64,000 bases of DNA from Planctomycetota bacterium. GTDB lineage: Bacteria > Planctomycetota > Planctomycetia > Pirellulales > Pirellulaceae. A program made the translations under genes and the position numbers. Positions within the stretch are counted from its first letter, which is position 1. Each line of letters starts with the position of its first letter. The stretch covers positions 62,001 to 126,000 of the forward strand of contig JAPLNM010000034.1 of assembly GCA_026692845.1 (NCBI GenBank), given 5' to 3'. A model generated the notes under the pieces. That model did not search any database. It saw nothing but the letters and a program-made list of their open reading frames with translations, and was not told the DNA's origin. Positions 59,484 through 64,000 of this stretch are shown in pieces.

Positions 59484-61358
59484 TTACTTCTCCGGCAAGC
59501 GAATCACGCCGTTCCAGTCCGGCGGCGCCACCCTGCCGTTCTGCGCGATAAATACCGTCAAGAAATCCTTGACCCGGTCTTCAGCCGGCACCTGATGCAA
59601 CAAACGAAACGCTTCGTTCCAATTGCCGTCCTGAAAACTATCCAAGGCCTTCTCGTAAAGCGCCACGTCCTGATCCGATAAGTCGCTCCCGGCGGCCATC
59701 GCCGGCGGCAACAACTCGCTGACCATCAAAGGCGTATTCATCCCGATCGGCAACACTTTAGCAACCCGACGGACCCTCGCGACACTCGGCGAGACCTCCC
59801 TGCGGATCCGATCGGCCGTCACCTCATCGACCAAAATCCTCGCATGCAGTTGCTTGGTCATGCTCTCCAATCGAGCCGCAAGATTGACCACCGGACCAAA
59901 GACGGTGACCTTCACCTGATCGACCGTCCCGATGCGACCCGCGACGGCCTTGCCCGTGGCTATCCCAAGCCCCGCACGAAAACCTGCCAAAGGGTGATGG
60001 GCGATGGCCGCCGACTGCTCAAACTCAGCTCGAATCGCCAAAGCCGCCGAAGCGGCTTGCTCAACCGAATCGGATTGCTCCAAGGGCCAGCCCCAAAAAC
60101 CCATCGCCGCATCTCCGTGAAAATCACCCACCACGCCGTTCCTTTGAAGGATCTGATGGGTCATGACTCCAAGCGCATCGCTGACGCGTCGCAATAGCTC
60201 TAGCAACTTGTCGGACGACTCCTCGCTCTGTCGGGAGAATCCACGCAAGTCACAAAACAGGACCGATACCCTGGCCTCGCGCGGCGCAAGTATCTCTTCG
60301 GGATCTCTTGCCAGCAACGCTTTTCGAACGATCGGTGCAAAGAACGGTCGAAGCGAATCCTGACGTCGCTGAAGCATCCGGGTCTGTCGCAAGGTCCCGA
60401 CGGTCGTGGCCGTCAACTCCGCAAACTTGATGTCGTCCTGGAGATCGTCCGAAATCATCAAGGTTGCATCGCGCGACGCCGAAGCGTTCATGCTCGAAAA
60501 ATCACCCGCCGCGTAGATCGCCCAGCCCGGGGTCGCTTCACTGGCGATCGGCGTGCAAAAGGCCCAATCGATGTTCTCCGATTGCGTGTACTGCAAAGGT
60601 GTGTTGCGGTCCAAACTGCGGCTCCAAACATGCAGCACGCTCTCGTTGGAACCGACGGCTTGATGGATCAACTGCGCACTAGGGGAAAAAGGACGAAGTG
60701 CCAATCCTCGCGAATCCCAGTGCAAAACCCGAATCCCAGTCTCGCTCCCGACAGGCCACTGGCTGGTCCATGGCGTCATCTCGATCGATGGAAGCTTCTC
60801 CTCTTCAGGCGCCTGGCCATGCTTCGTGACGATCGCAACAAACGTCGCTTGGGGGATCCCCTGCATGAGCAAATTCACCACGCGCACATACAACTCCTCA
60901 TCCCCAGAACTGCTCGAAATAATTTCAGGCAGTCGGCTCAGCACCTCGATCCTTCGGTCTGCATTCCGATACTGAACGCTCCGAAGTCTCCCGGGTGCAT
61001 AAGTCTGCTCGCTCAGCGCAGGCGGGATCTCCGACTTGGCAACCACCCGAACCCGCTGATCGACCAAACTAAAAGTCGTCTGGCCGATGACGAAATGGTC
61101 CCCCATGCCCACCTCAAACTCGTCCTTGCGCAGTCCACGATGAAAAATCGGGTTCCTCGAACCCCCGAATCGTGTGACGATCAGTCGGCTGGCGGTCCAC
61201 TTCAGCTCGGCATGCTGACGGGATATGCGGTCGTCCCAAGGGACCGCCCAAGGCTGAGAGGTCCTGCCCAAGATAAATACCGACGGCTCCCCGTCGGCCG
61301 GCAACGGGCGTCGCCAACGGTCGTTCGGCGTCGGGCCTTGGGCTATCAAATCCGGCAT
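59484..61358 (-). CDS. FHA-domain class III adenylate/guanylate cyclase
   Basis: About 624 residues from ATG 61358 (MPDLIAQGPTPNDRW). FHA domain at about 20-120: 'VFILGRTSQPWAV', 'DDRISRQHAELKW', then 'GDHFVIGQTTFSLVD'. The middle, about 150-360, is a GAF-like region. The cyclase domain begins 'VSVLFCDLRGFSRQSEESSD', with the metal Asp, and continues 'VGDFHGDAAMGFWGWP', 'RAGLGIATGKAVAGRIG', 'KVTVFGPVVNLAARLESMTK'. Such proteins make cAMP or cGMP; the FHA domain would bind phosphothreonine and couple it to Ser/Thr kinase signalling. A TPR-like tail ('LYEKALDSFQDGNWNEAFRL') ends it. It is convergent with parB. Confidence 0.92.
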   Translation of the reverse strand: MPDLIAQGPTPNDRWRRPLPADGEPSVFILGRTSQPWAVPWDDRISRQHAELKWTASRLIVTRFGGSRNPIFHRGLRKDEFEVGMGDHFVIGQTTFSLVDQRVRVVAKSEIPPALSEQTYAPGRLRSVQYRNADRRIEVLSRLPEIISSSSGDEELYVRVVNLLMQGIPQATFVAIVTKHGQAPEEEKLPSIEMTPWTSQWPVGSETGIRVLHWDSRGLALRPFSPSAQLIHQAVGSNESVLHVWSRSLDRNTPLQYTQSENIDWAFCTPIASEATPGWAIYAAGDFSSMNASASRDATLMISDDLQDDIKFAELTATTVGTLRQTRMLQRRQDSLRPFFAPIVRKALLARDPEEILAPREARVSVLFCDLRGFSRQSEESSDKLLELLRRVSDALGVMTHQILQRNGVVGDFHGDAAMGFWGWPLEQSDSVEQAASAALAIRAEFEQSAAIAHHPLAGFRAGLGIATGKAVAGRIGTVDQVKVTVFGPVVNLAARLESMTKQLHARILVDEVTADRIRREVSPSVARVRRVAKVLPIGMNTPLMVSELLPPAMAAGSDLSDQDVALYEKALDSFQDGNWNEAFRLLHQVPAEDRVKDFLTVFIAQNGRVAPPDWNGVIRLPEK

Positions 61359-61623
61359 GGGCTTCTCATCAATCCTGCGGGGAACTTTCAGTAGCGAATC
61401 ATTGTACTCCTTGAATCCAATCGATACCAAGGCGGTTTTGCACAAGAGGTTCTTGAGCGGGCAAACCCAGTACGCCTACGGCTGACTGTTAAACGAAATA
61501 AGGCTCAACCGTTTTTTTCCAACGATTCCATTCGTTTCGTGACTTACCCCAAGGCGATCGCGTACAATAAGCCCAAACTCTTCTGCCCGAAACTATTCTG
61601 CCAACACTCTCATAGGCGAATCC
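61359..61623. promoter_or_regulatory. Divergent region between FHA-cyclase and SHD1 genes
   Basis: The 265 bp have no ORF of note; the minus-strand frame at 61489-61773 overlaps the SHD1 gene and is not protein-like. Promoters for both genes are expected but no clear boxes were picked out. Confidence 0.4.
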
Positions 61624-63222
61624 ATGAAGAACCATTCCTCGATATTGTACAGCTTGCTGTGGGTACTCCATGTCATTTTCCTCCAAAGCTTTGCTCATGC
61701 CCAAGAGCCAACTCGGACATGGAAAGACGCTGTCGGAAAATACTCCATCGAAGCGAAGCTCATCGATTTGCAATCCGATTCGGTTCGCTTACAGATGACC
61801 AATGGGGATACGATCAGCGTTCCTCTTGCAAAGCTGAGTTCGGAAGATCAAGCCTACGTCAAATCGATCGTAGACTCGAAAACCACCAAAGCTACCGAGA
61901 CGGCCAATCCGTTTGAAACGTCCGATCGGATCAAAATAGAAGCCGTGCAAGCCACGTTTTCATTGCAAACGGTCAAACCCAGTCAAGACATCCAAGATCT
62001 GCCCGATAATGGAAACACACTTTTGCTTCCTAAATCGACCGTTTGCGAACCCTTGACCCCCGACCCGGCGACCGCGATACCCAATCTAAAAGCCGCACTT
62101 TCTATGCTCGCAGCTACGGACCCCTACGATGATTTGTCGGAGCTGGTGACCTTGAATTCCAAACAAGCTCTTGTTGCTATAAGCATCGGACGTATCTATC
62201 GAACAGATAAATCGCTCAAGGGAATATCGCAGGTGACCTTTAGCGCCAATGGCAAGTACTTGGCAGTACCCCAAAGTGGTGGATTTAGTTTGCTAGAAGC
62301 AGCCACCGGCGAAGATCTTGGCTTTGTCGATGCCGGTACGTCCTCAGGGGCGGCGTTATCTTTTCACCCTGACGGTAGACGTATTGGTTACTGCTCAGGG
62401 AACACTTGGGGTGTTTGGGACATTGTAGAAGCTAGGAAGATCTCTTCGGGAGTTGTTACCGAGTTTATTGGGGAAGAACTGCTCGGGTGGGTTGGCAATG
62501 ACTTGTTGTTAACTACAGCGGGCAATCTTCTCGATACAAAATCGGAGATGCTATTTTGGTTTTACTATGTGGGAGCTACCGAGTCTCGCATGCTTTGGAA
62601 TAACTGGCTGATTTGCGTGACCAAGAATCAAGGTCTGAAGCTAACCGTCTTACCTATACCCGACAAAAAGGCGCAAACGGCATTTGGGAAACTCGATCAA
62701 CAAAAGAGCTCTATGGTCACCGCACCAGGAACCGAGGTGCGAATCGAGATCGAGTCGAGCGAACCGGTCGACAAAGATGCACTCACGGACGCTTTGACAA
62801 CATCGATCGAACGCGCCGGTTGGATTGTCAAGCCGACATCGAAACTGGCCGTCGTCGCGAAGATCGGGCGAGGAAAACCTTACACTTTGCAGTACTCATC
62901 CTCCCCGATCGGAGGGACTGGAAAGGACAAGCAGCTTGAAAACGTCAACATCAATCCTTTCACTGCGGTGCTGGAGATACGCTCTGGGAAAAACGTCTTG
63001 TGGACCCGCAACACGGAGAATTTTGCTCCGCCGATGATCTTCCTACGGGGAGAAGAGACGGTCCAAGAGGCGGTAAAAAAGTACGAGCGGCCACAACCCG
63101 AGTTCTTCTCTTCGCTCCAAATCCCTCCCAGAATCCCCAAACCCGAAATCGCTAGAGGATTGGGGAGCAGTCGAGAAGACAACGGCGTTTGGGTCGATTT
63201 CCCACGGCAACCTCGACCATGA
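61624..63222 (+). CDS. Secreted SHD1-domain protein
   Basis: 532 residues. A signal peptide (ILYSLLWVLHVIFLQSF, then AHAQ) precedes an SHD1 domain at about 28-85: 'RTWKDAVGKYSIEAKLIDLQ' then 'VRLQMTNGDTISVPLAKLS' and 'EDQAYVKSI'. This domain is frequent in planctomycetes and takes its name from yeast Sla1. The remaining 400 residues include WD-like fragments ('VTFSANGKYLAVPQSGGF', 'ALSFHPDGRRIGYCSGNTWG') and a beta-rich end. A partner-binding periplasmic role is inferred; no enzyme motif was found. It is divergent from the FHA-cyclase gene. Confidence 0.85.
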   Translation: MKNHSSILYSLLWVLHVIFLQSFAHAQEPTRTWKDAVGKYSIEAKLIDLQSDSVRLQMTNGDTISVPLAKLSSEDQAYVKSIVDSKTTKATETANPFETSDRIKIEAVQATFSLQTVKPSQDIQDLPDNGNTLLLPKSTVCEPLTPDPATAIPNLKAALSMLAATDPYDDLSELVTLNSKQALVAISIGRIYRTDKSLKGISQVTFSANGKYLAVPQSGGFSLLEAATGEDLGFVDAGTSSGAALSFHPDGRRIGYCSGNTWGVWDIVEARKISSGVVTEFIGEELLGWVGNDLLLTTAGNLLDTKSEMLFWFYYVGATESRMLWNNWLICVTKNQGLKLTVLPIPDKKAQTAFGKLDQQKSSMVTAPGTEVRIEIESSEPVDKDALTDALTTSIERAGWIVKPTSKLAVVAKIGRGKPYTLQYSSSPIGGTGKDKQLENVNINPFTAVLEIRSGKNVLWTRNTENFAPPMIFLRGEETVQEAVKKYERPQPEFFSSLQIPPRIPKPEIARGLGSSREDNGVWVDFPRQPRP

Positions 63223-63319
63223 AAACCTAGCGATGACACTTTTGTGCCCGTGCCGAATAGCTAGGGTTCAACTCGCCGGGATGCGTCGATCGAGCGTTTG
63301 CTCCAGACCATTCGATCCA

Positions 63320-63790
63320 TCAAGACTTCCCATGGTTCTTGCCAAATCCAGCAAACAGGTCCCAACCAGAAAGCACGATAAGCAGACCTGAGGCAATTCC
63401 TAGCCAGATCCGCGCTCGACGCTCGGAGAGCGCTTTTTCCGATCTCCTGTTTTCTTCCAACGCTTGTCGCTCCTCTTGGCTTTTTTTCATGCGTTGGTTC
63501 AAGCTCTTTTGCTCTGCGACGAGCCGCTTCAATTCGTCTTGATCCGCACCCTCGATCGCCTGGGATAGGCTCGCGGTTTTATCGAGGTATTCCTTGATCT
63601 CCGCCATCGTTCCCTCCGAATCCCGTATCGCGTTTTGAACGGTATCCCTGTGCAACCATCCGGGACCGTCAGGCCGGATCGCGTCCCACCCAAAGAACAG
63701 TCCCAGGCCGAGCAAAGCAACGGCTGGCAACCATCGGGGCATAACGCGGTTTGCGTTGAGCGTTTTCTCTAGACTCATCAAATGACTCAC
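63320..63790 (-). CDS. Small membrane protein with coiled coil between two TM segments
   Basis: 156 residues. TM1 at about 18-36 (LPAVALLGLGLFFGWDAI) and TM2 at about 128-145 (IWLGIASGLLIVLSGWDLF) flank a periplasmic or cytoplasmic helix rich in Glu/Lys/Gln/Arg with heptad-like spacing ('LKRLVAEQKSLNQRMKKS', 'EERQALEENRRSEKALSE'). The family is unknown. Start ATG 63790; a second in-frame ATG lies four codons later. It may be an assembly or scaffold protein, by shape only. It is convergent with the SHD1 gene. Confidence 0.7.
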   Translation of the reverse strand: MSHLMSLEKTLNANRVMPRWLPAVALLGLGLFFGWDAIRPDGPGWLHRDTVQNAIRDSEGTMAEIKEYLDKTASLSQAIEGADQDELKRLVAEQKSLNQRMKKSQEERQALEENRRSEKALSERRARIWLGIASGLLIVLSGWDLFAGFGKNHGKS

Positions 63791-63841
63791 TTACTGGTAT
63801 GGTTGGATCGTTTTAGGAAAGATTGGATTTGAATGGTTTTC

Positions 63842-63921
63842 GGCGCAAGCCGAGGGTTCTTTGAAAGCGGTTGGGCGCAAGCCGAGGGTTCTTTGAAAGC
63901 GGTTGGGCGCAAGCCCTCCGG
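63842..63921. repeat. 32-bp tandem repeat, two full units and a partial third
   Basis: The unit begins GGCGCAAGCCGAGGGTTCTT and ends GAAAGCGGTTG, with copies at 63842-63873 and 63874-63905 and a third cut after about 12 bases. It lies upstream of the minus-strand small membrane protein gene. Confidence 0.93.
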
Positions 63922-64000
63922 TGAAGGGTCAAGTGCAGTGTACCACGCTCGAACACTCAGGAAAAGACTGGATATTAAGACTCACCGGGCAGCTTGCGCT

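Noticed and set aside
61489-61773. 94-residue minus-strand frame
   Set aside because: It overlaps the start and signal peptide of the SHD1 gene and shows no family pattern.

Overview
The window reads as the chromosome of a planctomycete, most likely a relative of Pirellula/Rhodopirellula. The evidence is the set of lineage-typical proteins: a DUF1501 protein, a ThuA/dehydrogenase/CxxCH 'PVC-type' giant protein, a BBP7-like beta-barrel, a YTV-repeat envelope protein, an SHD1-domain protein, a PEP-CTERM protein, and many secreted proteins of unknown function. No rRNA, tRNA, CRISPR array, transposase, integrase or phage gene was seen.

Layout. 0-4 kb: edge of a DUF1501 gene, csrA with a small upstream partner, a secreted NPCBM-like protein and a YdeI/DUF1801 protein, all on the minus strand. 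4.3-10.1 kb: a Gfo/Idh/MocA protein lacking the usual catalytic Lys, then a 1540-residue ThuA-dehydrogenase-HEAT-cytochrome protein. 10.2-17 kb: serS, a possible independent small RNA gene, an acyltransferase/DinB cluster, a Gly/Met-rich secreted protein and a UvrC-like GIY-YIG protein. 17-21.5 kb: a membrane transglutaminase-like protein, an M13 metallopeptidase and a fatty acid desaturase. 22-29.7 kb: rpsM-rpsK-rpoA-rplQ, a terminator, metH, an NfeD-like protein and a secreted rhodanese. 30-33 kb: a small ORF and zinc-ribbon protein, then the mutasome genes imuA-imuB. 33-37.7 kb: purL, tyrA and proC on the minus strand. 37.8-39.6 kb: the BBP7-like protein.

39.7-53 kb is the unusual part. 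It carries two families of dispersed inverted-repeat elements, a nucleotidyltransferase/small-protein pair, and a two-component system. That system is separated by an array of six GTGACAATT half-sites from a divergent PEP-CTERM/formylglycine-enzyme-like gene. Three envelope or secreted genes here are broken in the given sequence: an in-frame TAG, a one-base T-run shortage, and a 20-bp insertion. 53.5-64 kb returns to ordinary content: miaB, a PQQ-propeller protein, parA-parB, an FHA-cyclase, an SHD1 protein and a small two-TM coiled-coil protein.

Most speculative but interesting: the terminator-hairpin loop of the RNA candidate near 12.4 kb matches, over 14 nt, the complement of the sequence just upstream of a 38-codon ORF at 30.2 kb, so an sRNA-target pair is possible. 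All family names come from reading motifs by eye; no search was run.
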